From assembly GCA_903929895.1 (NCBI GenBank), contig CAIYWM010000932.1, positions 1 to 6,271 on the forward strand: a DNA stretch of 6,271 bases. The letters are read 5' to 3'. This DNA is from an uncultured Alphaproteobacteria bacterium (GTDB lineage Bacteria; Pseudomonadota; Alphaproteobacteria; Reyranellales; Reyranellaceae). This document shows positions 1 through 6,271 of the stretch, piece after piece. How positions within the stretch are numbered: the stretch's first letter is position 1; the number at the start of each line of letters is the position of its first letter. The position numbers and the translations under genes were made by a program. The notes under the pieces were generated by a model that worked only from the letters and a program-made list of their open reading frames with translations, did not search any database and had not been told where the DNA came from.

Positions 1-93
1 CGCATCGAACAGCTCTTCCGGCAACTGTTCATGGTCATGTTCACCGATCAGCAGCGTCGCTACGCCCAGCTCGACCCGGTTCTCATACCGTGA
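1..93 (+). CDS. 3' end of an unrecognised upstream gene (partial)
   Basis: This is the C-terminal 30 codons of a gene that begins before the window, read in frame 1 and ending at a TGA at 91-93. The visible residues start RIEQLFRQLF and end LDPVLIP; they contain an aromatic and methionine-rich patch (FMVMFTD) and look like a mixed helical tail. I do not recognise the family. About 24 of the 30 codons end in G or C, which fits the codon use of tamA and tamB. The other two forward frames are also open here, so openness alone proves little. It lies on the same strand as tamA, with 86 bases between its stop and the preferred tamA ATG, so co-transcription is possible but not shown. A non-coding explanation cannot be excluded from so short a piece. 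Confidence 0.5.
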   Translation, partial: RIEQLFRQLFMVMFTDQQRRYAQLDPVLIP

Positions 94-126
94 GCGACCG
101 CGTTCGATTGTGGGCCACGGGCGAAT

Positions 127-149
127 AGGGACGCGGGCGCATCCCTTTT
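127..149 (+). terminator. Weak candidate intrinsic terminator or leader hairpin before tamA
   Basis: AGGGA at 127-131 can pair with TCCCT at 142-146. Two further G-C pairs inside (133-134 with 139-140) follow a C/A mismatch, and the structure is directly followed by TTTT at 146-149. The shape resembles a small Rho-independent terminator for the upstream gene. The stem is short and the U run is only four, so it is weak. If it does stop transcription, very little room remains for a tamA promoter before the ATG at 180, so it may instead be a leader structure or chance. Confidence 0.3.
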
Positions 150-179
150 GTCGGCAACGCGTTGTATGTGTCGCGTGGC

Positions 180-2057
180 ATGGCCTTTCTGAATCGCGAG
201 TTCCTGCGCTGGGCGCGCATATGCTGCCTCATTTCGATGACATGGGCGGCATCGGCGGGCCTGTGGCCTCGCGCGGCCGATGCGCGAACCGGGAAGGTCG
301 TTCTTGCGGTGGCTGGAGACGAGCGCATGGCGTCCGATCTCAAGGAACTGTCGGAAGACTTCCAGAAGCAGCAGCCCCTGACGGGTGATGCGCTGGGCAT
401 ATTGCAGGGCGCGCAGGCGATTGCCGCCCAGTTCAACACGGCCCTGCGGTCACGTGGTTTCTACGACGCGACGATCAATGCCACGATCGACGGACGACCG
501 ATCGCCGACGCCTCCGCCCTGGAGGCGCTCGAAGCGCGTCCCGACACCGACTCGGCGACCGTCGACGTCGCGATCGATACAGGCCCACGCTATCGCATCG
601 GTTCCCTCGCCATCCGTCCGCCCGGGACCCAGCAGTCGCTGCCCGGCATCGACCGCGCGGAGCTCGGCCTCGCGCCCGGTGACCCCGCCGATGCCGCCGC
701 GATCATCGCCGCCCAGAACAAGCTGCTGGACGAGTTGCGCAAGCAGGGCCACGCCCTGGCGGCCATCAAGGACCGCGAGGTCATCGTCGATCACGCCACG
801 CGCGAGGCCGAGGTCACCTTCGTGGCGGAGCCCGGCCCGCTGGCCAGGATGGGCCCGGTCCGCTTCACCGGCACCGAGAAGGTCGATACGGTCTGGCTGC
901 AGCGTCGCGTGCCCTTCAAGGAGGGCGAGCCCTACTCGCCAGCCAAGGTCGAGGAGCTGCGCGGCAAGCTGACCTCGCTCGGCACCTTCAACGCGGTGCG
1001 CCTGAAGCCCGCGACGGAGCTCGACGCCAATGGCGAGCTGCCGATCGAGGCGGAGCTGACCGACAGACTGCAGCGCTCGTTCGGCTTCGGCTTGAGCTAC
1101 GAGACCCAGCTCGGCTTCGCGGTCGAGGGATTCTGGGTCCACCGCAACCTGTTCGGCCAGGCCGAGAGTCTGCGCCTGTCGGGCGAGGTCAACCACATCG
1201 GCCAGGGCTATGCGATCCTGGACACCGGCTTTGCTTTCCGCGCTGCGTTCCGCAAACCCGACTGGTGGCTGCCGGGACAGGATCTGCGGATGGAAGCGGC
1301 GGCGCTGCGTGAAGTAGTCCCTGCCTATACGAGAAAGGCCGCCACCTTCTATGGCGGTTTCGACCGCACCTTCTCACCGCGCTGGCAGGCCCGTGTCGGC
1401 CTGGCGGCCGAGATCGCGGACATCACGCGCAACGGCATCACCCAGAGCTATCGCATGCTCGGCCTGCAGGGGACGGTGCTCTATAATCGCGCCAACAGCG
1501 ACCTCGACCCGACGCGCGGCTATCGCATCGAGTTCAACGTCCAGCCGTGGGTCGATACCGGACCTGGCGGCGACATGTTCACCATCCTGCGCCTGACCGG
1601 CCGTCACTATTGGGACATCGCCGAGCCCGGCCGTAGCGTGCTGGCGACGCGCGCTTCGTTCGGCATCGAGCCCACCACCAGCATCGGCGGCATCCCGCCC
1701 GACAAGCTCTTCTATGCCGGCGGCGGCGGCTCGGTCCGCGGCTTCGTCTACCAGACCGCCGGACCGCTCGACGCCTATGGCAACCCGCTGGGCGGCGCGA
1801 GTGTGGTCGAGGCCAATGTCGAACTGCGCCAGCGCATCGGCAAGGCGTTCGGCGCGGTCGCCTTCGTCGACACCGGCAGCGCCTACCCTGACGTCCTGCC
1901 GAACTTCTCGCAGTTGGCGCCGAGGGTCGGCGCCGGCGTCGGCATCCGCTATTACACCGACTTCGGGCCGATCCGGGCCGATGTCGGGTTCCCGTTGAAC
2001 CGCCGGCCAAGCGATCCGCCCTTCGGCCTCTACGTCAGCCTGGGGCAGGCTTTCTGA
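180..2057 (+). CDS. tamA: TamA: outer-membrane Omp85-family subunit of the translocation and assembly module
   Basis: TamA is the outer-membrane half of the TAM complex; it works with TamB in assembling some outer-membrane proteins and in lipid movement to the outer membrane. The reading frame gives 625 residues from the ATG at 180, somewhat longer than the 577-residue E. coli TamA. A signal peptide is visible: basic start (NREFLRWAR), hydrophobic stretch, and an ADA site with likely cleavage after residue 35. Three POTRA domains follow at about 39-131 (with GFYDA at 93-97), 138-220 and 222-296 (starting near MGPVRFTG). The rest, about 297-625, is a 16-strand-type barrel. It carries the Omp85 signatures LDPTRGY, SVRGF at 518-522 (the conserved RGF/RGY loop-6 motif) and PIRADVGFPL, and ends in a terminal Phe like an outer-membrane beta-signal. 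BamA is less likely, because it has five POTRAs, is longer, and would not be followed by tamB. In-frame alternatives are TTG at 162 and ATG at 237; neither has a clear ribosome binding site, and 180 gives the best signal peptide. Confidence 0.95.
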   Translation: MAFLNREFLRWARICCLISMTWAASAGLWPRAADARTGKVVLAVAGDERMASDLKELSEDFQKQQPLTGDALGILQGAQAIAAQFNTALRSRGFYDATINATIDGRPIADASALEALEARPDTDSATVDVAIDTGPRYRIGSLAIRPPGTQQSLPGIDRAELGLAPGDPADAAAIIAAQNKLLDELRKQGHALAAIKDREVIVDHATREAEVTFVAEPGPLARMGPVRFTGTEKVDTVWLQRRVPFKEGEPYSPAKVEELRGKLTSLGTFNAVRLKPATELDANGELPIEAELTDRLQRSFGFGLSYETQLGFAVEGFWVHRNLFGQAESLRLSGEVNHIGQGYAILDTGFAFRAAFRKPDWWLPGQDLRMEAAALREVVPAYTRKAATFYGGFDRTFSPRWQARVGLAAEIADITRNGITQSYRMLGLQGTVLYNRANSDLDPTRGYRIEFNVQPWVDTGPGGDMFTILRLTGRHYWDIAEPGRSVLATRASFGIEPTTSIGGIPPDKLFYAGGGGSVRGFVYQTAGPLDAYGNPLGGASVVEANVELRQRIGKAFGAVAFVDTGSAYPDVLPNFSQLAPRVGAGVGIRYYTDFGPIRADVGFPLNRRPSDPPFGLYVSLGQAF

Positions 2058-5000
2058 TGCGCGCGCTTCGCATCGCGGCCTACGGGCTGGTCGCCTTCGT
2101 GGCGCTTCTCGGCCTCGCCTTCGCGGGCGTGCAGACCGCTCCGGGCAAGCGGTTGCTGGCCTCCGTGGCCTCCAACCTCGCCTCCTCGCCCGATCAACGG
2201 ATCCGCATCACCGGCATCGACGGTTTCGTGCCGACAGACCTGCGCGTGGCGCGCGTCGAAATCGCCGACCGCACGGGCCCGTGGCTGTTGGTCGAGGATG
2301 CGCGCCTGTCCTGGTCATTCGCACCGCTGTTGAAGCGCAGGCTGCGGGTCGAGCTCCTGTCGGCCGCGAAGATCGCCGTGCTGCGCGTGCCGCAGGAAGA
2401 GAAGCAGCAAAGCACGCCCACAACCGGCGGCCTCCAGCTCCCCTTCGACATCGACCTGCGGGCCCTGCGGATCGACGACCTGCATCTTGCGGCCGCGCTG
2501 GGCGGCATCGATTCACACTGGAAGATCGGCGGCGAGGCGGCGGTCGCCCGCGACCTCGGCGAAATCAGCGCCCGGCTCGCGGCCGACCGTCTGGAAGGCC
2601 CCAAGGGCAAGCTCACCGCGGACGTGCGGCTTGAGCGCTCGCCCCGCAGGATCGCGGCCGACATCACGCTCGACGAGGCGTCCGGCGGCATCGTGGCGGC
2701 GCTGATGCAGCGCCCCGACCTGCCGGACATCTCCCTGAAACTCTCTGCCCAGGGCGACGAACGGGACGGCACGGCCGAACTGACGGCCAAGGCCGGCGAC
2801 ACGGCGACCACGAAGGGCAATCTCCGCTGGATGCCCGATGGCAGAGACACCGGTTTCCAGGCCAGCCTCGACGCCGGCCCGATCGACGTTCCGGCCCAGG
2901 GCATCGCCTGGCAGGGTCTGCATCTCGAGGCGGACGGCAAGCTCACAGGCGCAATTCGCGTGCGGGGAACCGTCGAAGATCTGAAGCTCGCCACGCTCGA
3001 TCCCCGCCTGCCGCAACCCGGCACCGTCACGGTCGATGCCACGGTCTCGGATTTTGTCGGCGGCAAGATAAGGGTTCGGTCGTTCGAGGTCGGCATGCCG
3101 CTCCTGCGCTTGAAAGGCGACGGGGACTACGTCCCGACGGACGACAAGGGCGAGGTGCGCGCGACCGTCGAGCTGCCGAGCCTTGAGCCGCTGTCGGCGC
3201 TGGCGGGCCGTGCGCTGAGCGGCAAGGCGCAGGTCGACCTCACGGCGGGCATCGACAAGGGCAATCTCTCCGCCCGTTGGCAGGGCCGTATCGAAGATTT
3301 CGGCGCGCCCGACGTGCCGCAGGGTCTGGTGGCCACCGTCAATCTAGCTGGCAACGCCACCCTCGCACCCGACGGCGCCTGGACGATCCGGGACGCGAAG
3401 CTCGGCAGCGACAGCGGCACGCTCACCGTCTCCGGGCGTGGCCGCGAGCAGGCGGGCACCCTCGACCTCGCCCTCGATCTGCCCCGGCTGGCGACCTTCC
3501 GGGCCGAAGTGCAGGGCGCTGCGAACGCGACGGCGACCGTGGATTTCGGCGGCCCCGAAACCTCGCTGAAGCTCAAGGTCGAGAGCCGTGATGTCGCCTA
3601 CCAGAAAGTCACCTCGCGGCGCCTCGTGCTCGACACCTCCGTATCGCTCGCCCCCAGCGGCAAGCTGACCGGCTCGCTTCAGGCCGAGGGTGAGGTGGCA
3701 GGTCAGCCGCTGTCGATCGAGGGCCGCTTCTCGCACGAAGAAGCCACCGGCCTCTCGGTGCCGAACCTCCGGGGTCGCTGGTCGACCGCCCTGCTCGACG
3801 TCACAAATCTTGCCATTGCCCAGATGCGGGCGACCGGACACGCGCGCCTGGCAATTCCCCAGTTCAAGGATATCGAGGGGCTGGCGGCGCTGGGTTTCGA
3901 CGGGTCGCTGGTTGCGGAAGTCACGGCCGATCCAAACGCCCCCGCTGGGCGGCTCGACGTCTCGGTAAAGGGCACCAACCTTGCCGGTCAGGGCCTGGGC
4001 GCCGGCACGCTCGACCTCAAGGGCCATGTCGACGACCCGGCCGGCCGGGCCGCCACGGACCTCGTCCTCGATGCAACACGCCTGCGCGGCGCCGGCGGCC
4101 TGTCCACCCTGAAGGCGACGGCCAAGGGCGATCGCGCGGGCGGCATCGACCTCGCCCTGCAGGGTTCGGGACCGGAACTGTCCGCCGATCTCGCGGCCAA
4201 GATCGAGTTTCTGGCTGACGAGATCCGCGTCGCCCTGTCCAAATTCACTGGCCGTTATCGCGACATCCCGCTCGGCTTGAACGCGCCAACCAGGATCACC
4301 GTGGCCGGTGCACGCATCGTGATCGATCCGACGAACCTGCGCGTCGGCGCCGGCCGGATGGCGGTGCGCGGCACACTCGATCCCGTGGCGAGCGACCTGC
4401 AGACCGAAATCGCCGGACTGCCACTCGCCCTGATCGACACGTTCGCGCCAGGGACCGGCCTGGAAGGTACGCTTCAGGCCAAGATTCGGACGACCGGCGC
4501 GATGGGTGCGCCCCGGCTGGAGGCGAGCTACAGCGCAGCCGGCGTCCGCGTACGCCGGCCCGACGCGGCGCTGATCCCGGCGCTGTCGCTGCAGGGAACC
4601 GCCTCCCTGATCGGCCAGCAGGCGAGCCTCGACGCGCGGCTGGCCGCTGGCGGCACCACGAACTTGACAGTGAAAGGCATCGGAACCGTGCCCCGTGGCG
4701 CCGGTCCTGCCGCCGCCAAGATCGACCTGGGAGGCTCGATCGACATCGCGCCTTTTGCGCCCCTCCTGGGCAACGACATCCGCAACGTGAGCGGCCGGCT
4801 CCGGCCCAACCTGTCGGTGTCCATCAACGGCACGCAGATCACCGGCACCGGTGCGATCGACTTCGAGGGCGGTGCGCTGACCATGCCGGAAGCGGGCCTG
4901 AAGCTGAGCGGCGGCCAAGGCCGCTTCGTCCTCCAGGGCGACACGCTGCAGATGCAGCAGCTCACCTTCCGGGCGGGTACCGGCTCCGTGAACGGCAGTG

Positions 5001-6058
5001 GCTCGATGCGGGTCGATGCCGAACGCGGTCTCGTGCTCGACCTCGGGCTGGCGACGCAGCGCGCGTTGCTGGTCAGCCGGCCCGACATGGTGGCGACGGT
5101 CTCCAGCACGCTCAAGGTCACAGGGACGACCTCCTCGGGTATCGAGATCTCCGGGCCCGTAACCATCGATCGGGCCGAGATCTCGGTGGGCGGCGGCCAA
5201 ACCGCGTCTTTTCCGACCCTGGACGTGCGCGAAATCAACAAGCCGGGGGCGCCGGTGGCGGCCGCCCAGCCGGTGCAGCGCCGGACGCCCGCGAACGCCC
5301 CGCCTCCACCCGACGCCACGCCGATCAGGCTGGCGCTCGACGTGCGGGCGCCCCAGGCGATCTTCGTGCGCGGTCGCGGCCTCGACGCCGAGATGAGCGG
5401 ACAGCTCACCGTCGGTGGCAGCCCGAGCGCACCCGCCGTGGTCGGCGGCTTCACGATGCGGCGCGGCACATTCAGCCTGGGCAGCCGCCGGCTCACCTTC
5501 TCCAAGGGCATCGTGACCCTGGACAACCTCAACACGATCGACCCGCGCCTCGACTTCCTCGCAACCACGACGGCGAATTCGGCCACCATCGGGGTCGCCA
5601 TCACCGGAACCGCCCGCGAGCCGAAGCTCGAAATCACCTCGACGCCCTCCATGCCGCCCGACGAGGCGATGGCCCTCCTCATCTTCGGAAAGCCGGCCTC
5701 CCAACTCGGCGCTTCGGAGCTGGTTCAGGTTGCGCAGGCGCTCGCCGAGCTGACCGGCCAGTCTCCGGGCGAGGGAGTCCTGAGCCGGCTGCGCAAGGGT
5801 CTGGGGCTCGACCAGCTGAGCATCGGATCCTCGTCAGCCAGAACAGGGGAATCCACGGGTGCCGGAGCGAACGGGGTGTCCCTCGAAGCGGGCCGCTACG
5901 TCGCGCCGGGCGTGTATGTCGGTGCCCGGCAGGGCGCCGCGGGCAATTCCAGCCGCGGCGTGGTGCAGCTCGACGTCTTCGACAACATCAAGGTCGAGGG
6001 CGACATCGGGGCGAATTCCAGCGGGCGGGTCGGCGTCAAGGCGGAGTGGGACTACTGA
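2057..6058 (+). CDS. tamB: TamB: inner-membrane-anchored periplasm-spanning subunit of TAM (DUF490 / AsmA-like)
   Basis: TamB pairs with TamA and spans the periplasm. TamB, YhdP and YdbH of E. coli are redundant AsmA-like proteins needed for phospholipid transport to the outer membrane, and TamB also aids insertion of some barrels. The product is 1333 residues (E. coli TamB is 1259). Residues 6-25 form an uncleaved membrane anchor after the basic MRALR start. A first AsmA-like beta unit follows (VEDARLSWSFAPLL), with a short polar linker near 113-126. The middle is a long run of alternating hydrophobic beta strands, as expected for the open lipid groove. A proline-rich linker sits at about 1062-1088. 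The conserved C-terminal domain then shows GGFTMRRGTFSLG (from 1130), IDPRLDF (1161-1167), MPPDEAMALLIFGK (1199-1212), KGLGLDQLSI, and a final DY, all typical of the family end that contacts TamA. No cysteine is present. The ATG shares its A with the tamA TGA, pointing to translational coupling; a purine-rich GGGGCAGG at 2042-2049 could serve as the ribosome binding site. Confidence 0.96.
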   Translation: MRALRIAAYGLVAFVALLGLAFAGVQTAPGKRLLASVASNLASSPDQRIRITGIDGFVPTDLRVARVEIADRTGPWLLVEDARLSWSFAPLLKRRLRVELLSAAKIAVLRVPQEEKQQSTPTTGGLQLPFDIDLRALRIDDLHLAAALGGIDSHWKIGGEAAVARDLGEISARLAADRLEGPKGKLTADVRLERSPRRIAADITLDEASGGIVAALMQRPDLPDISLKLSAQGDERDGTAELTAKAGDTATTKGNLRWMPDGRDTGFQASLDAGPIDVPAQGIAWQGLHLEADGKLTGAIRVRGTVEDLKLATLDPRLPQPGTVTVDATVSDFVGGKIRVRSFEVGMPLLRLKGDGDYVPTDDKGEVRATVELPSLEPLSALAGRALSGKAQVDLTAGIDKGNLSARWQGRIEDFGAPDVPQGLVATVNLAGNATLAPDGAWTIRDAKLGSDSGTLTVSGRGREQAGTLDLALDLPRLATFRAEVQGAANATATVDFGGPETSLKLKVESRDVAYQKVTSRRLVLDTSVSLAPSGKLTGSLQAEGEVAGQPLSIEGRFSHEEATGLSVPNLRGRWSTALLDVTNLAIAQMRATGHARLAIPQFKDIEGLAALGFDGSLVAEVTADPNAPAGRLDVSVKGTNLAGQGLGAGTLDLKGHVDDPAGRAATDLVLDATRLRGAGGLSTLKATAKGDRAGGIDLALQGSGPELSADLAAKIEFLADEIRVALSKFTGRYRDIPLGLNAPTRITVAGARIVIDPTNLRVGAGRMAVRGTLDPVASDLQTEIAGLPLALIDTFAPGTGLEGTLQAKIRTTGAMGAPRLEASYSAAGVRVRRPDAALIPALSLQGTASLIGQQASLDARLAAGGTTNLTVKGIGTVPRGAGPAAAKIDLGGSIDIAPFAPLLGNDIRNVSGRLRPNLSVSINGTQITGTGAIDFEGGALTMPEAGLKLSGGQGRFVLQGDTLQMQQLTFRAGTGSVNGSGSMRVDAERGLVLDLGLATQRALLVSRPDMVATVSSTLKVTGTTSSGIEISGPVTIDRAEISVGGGQTASFPTLDVREINKPGAPVAAAQPVQRRTPANAPPPPDATPIRLALDVRAPQAIFVRGRGLDAEMSGQLTVGGSPSAPAVVGGFTMRRGTFSLGSRRLTFSKGIVTLDNLNTIDPRLDFLATTTANSATIGVAITGTAREPKLEITSTPSMPPDEAMALLIFGKPASQLGASELVQVAQALAELTGQSPGEGVLSRLRKGLGLDQLSIGSSSARTGESTGAGANGVSLEAGRYVAPGVYVGARQGAAGNSSRGVVQLDVFDNIKVEGDIGANSSGRVGVKAEWDY

Positions 6059-6064
6059 TCCGGA

Positions 6065-6113
6065 CGACGGAAAGTTCTTTTTGCATGGCACCGGAACTTC
6101 CTGGGGGCCGTCG
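6065..6113 (+). other. Imperfect inverted repeat just after tamB
   Basis: CGACGG at 6065-6070 is complementary to CCGTCG at 6108-6113. Nested inside, AAGTTC at 6072-6077 is complementary to GAACTT at 6094-6099. One bulged base lies on the left arm and eight unpaired bases on the right, and the loop is 16 bases. It starts 7 bases after the tamB stop, where a terminator or mRNA 3'-end structure would be expected. No T run follows the right arm (it continues CGTTTAAG), so it is not a standard intrinsic terminator. It could protect the tamB 3' end, partly reduce read-through, or be chance. Confidence 0.35.
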
Positions 6114-6121
6114 CGTTTAAG

Positions 6122-6165
6122 CCCTCGGACGAACCCGCCGTGGGTTCAGATCCGAAAATCGAGGG
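6122..6165 (+). promoter_or_regulatory. Two-tier hairpin in the leader of the downstream lipoprotein gene
   Basis: An outer perfect 6-base stem joins CCCTCG (6122-6127) to CGAGGG (6160-6165). Inside it, a perfect 6-base stem joins GAACCC (6131-6136) to GGGTTC (6142-6147) around the 5-base loop GCCGT. A competing pairing of CGGA (6126-6129) with TCCG (6151-6154) could replace part of the outer stem. The outer right arm overlaps the probable Shine-Dalgarno of the gene at 6176, so folding could limit its translation. There is no T run after it, which argues against an intrinsic terminator. Stems of this size also arise by chance in GC-rich DNA; a regulatory role is inference. Confidence 0.35.
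6161..6165 (+). promoter_or_regulatory. Probable ribosome binding site of the lipoprotein gene
   Basis: GAGGG lies 10 bases before the ATG at 6176 and can pair with the CCUC core at the 3' end of 16S rRNA. The spacing is slightly long but acceptable. It is the only good purine-rich match in front of this start and supports the start choice. It lies within the right arm of the hairpin described at 6122-6165. Confidence 0.55.
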
Positions 6166-6175
6166 AAACCATTCC

Positions 6176-6271
6176 ATGCTGAAAAAACTCCTGGTCGTCG
6201 CCGCGGCGACATTCCTGTTGGGCGCCTGCGCGTCGGAGCCGCCTCCGCCGCCGCCTCCCCCGCCGCCGCCG
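6176..6271 (+). CDS. N-terminus of a proline-rich outer-membrane lipoprotein (partial, cut by window end)
   Basis: Thirty-two codons are visible from the ATG at 6176. They encode a classic lipoprotein signal: basic MLKK, a hydrophobic stretch (LLVVAAATFLL), and the lipobox LGAC with the lipidated cysteine at residue 18. The +2 residue is Ala rather than Asp, which in the Lol sorting rule favours release to the outer membrane. After CASE comes an unbroken run of 11 prolines (residues 22-32) reaching the window edge. In many alphaproteobacteria such a proline run links a lipid anchor to an OmpA-type peptidoglycan-binding domain, so an OmpA-family lipoprotein is a reasonable guess; that domain is not visible here. 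A ribosome binding site lies 10 bases upstream. The gap of 117 bases after tamB with two hairpins suggests it may be expressed separately from the tam genes. The proline run would be expected to need EF-P for smooth translation. Confidence 0.8.
   Translation, partial: MLKKLLVVAAATFLLGACASEPPPPPPPPPPP

Noticed and set aside
110..388. A plus-strand open frame overlapping the start of tamA
   Set aside because: Its product has no signal peptide or recognisable motif, and it conflicts with the tamA signal peptide and first POTRA domain, which are convincing.
450..1196. A 248-codon minus-strand open frame inside tamA
   Set aside because: It is in codon register with tamA and ends at a tamA TCA Ser codon at 450-452, while the plus strand encodes clear POTRA domains.
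180..2057. Assignment of the barrel protein as BamA
   Set aside because: Only three POTRA domains fit before the barrel, the length is short for BamA, and the next gene is tamB.
4528..5682. A second long minus-strand open frame (384 codons) in tamB
   Set aside because: It overlaps both tamB and the other antisense frame. Its composition is rich in Ser, Arg and Pro, typical of an out-of-register shadow of GC-rich coding DNA, and no domain is visible.
3344..5704. A 786-codon open frame on the minus strand inside tamB
   Set aside because: It is in exact codon register with tamB, so a stop can arise only where tamB uses TTA, CTA or TCA codons, which are rare at this GC content. It ends precisely at a CTA Leu codon of tamB (3344-3346). 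The product is rich in Arg, Gly and Ala with no recognisable domain.
6086..6100. TGGCAC resembling the -24 half of a sigma-54 promoter
   Set aside because: The matching -12 half is wrong: the expected TTGC position reads CTTC, so the near-invariant GC is absent.

Overview
This window is a GC-rich stretch of what looks like an alphaproteobacterial chromosome. The assignment rests on high GC at third codon positions, on the style of the TamA and TamB proteins, and on a proline-rich lipoprotein next door. I cannot fix the genus from sequence alone. There are no RNA genes, insertion sequences, integrases, CRISPR repeats or other mobile features. It reads as ordinary core envelope-biogenesis DNA.

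Layout: bases 1-93 are the last 30 codons of an unrecognised plus-strand gene. Bases 94-179 are a short gap with a weak hairpin followed by TTTT. Bases 180-2057 are tamA, an Omp85-family outer-membrane barrel with a signal peptide and three POTRA domains. Bases 2057-6058 are tamB, a very long inner-membrane-anchored periplasmic protein of the AsmA/TamB bridge-like lipid-transfer group; its ATG shares one base with the tamA stop. Bases 6059-6175 are a gap with two imperfect hairpins, the second of which contains the probable Shine-Dalgarno of the next gene. Bases 6176-6271 are the start of a lipoprotein gene, cut by the window edge in an 11-proline tract.

How the genes work together: TamA and TamB form the translocation and assembly module (TAM). 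TamB is anchored in the inner membrane and spans the periplasm as a long beta-rich groove. Its conserved C-terminal domain docks on the POTRA domains of TamA in the outer membrane. The complex is implicated in assembly of some outer-membrane proteins and in glycerophospholipid movement between the membranes. The 1-base overlap means the two proteins are almost certainly made from one mRNA. The lipoprotein that follows is probably another envelope protein, perhaps OmpA-like, but the part that would show this is outside the window.

I found no convincing undescribed system. The items most worth checking are the hairpin that would mask the lipoprotein ribosome binding site, the polyproline tract straight after its lipobox, the proline-rich linker in TamB ahead of its conserved C-terminal region, and the absence of cysteine from mature TamA and all of TamB.
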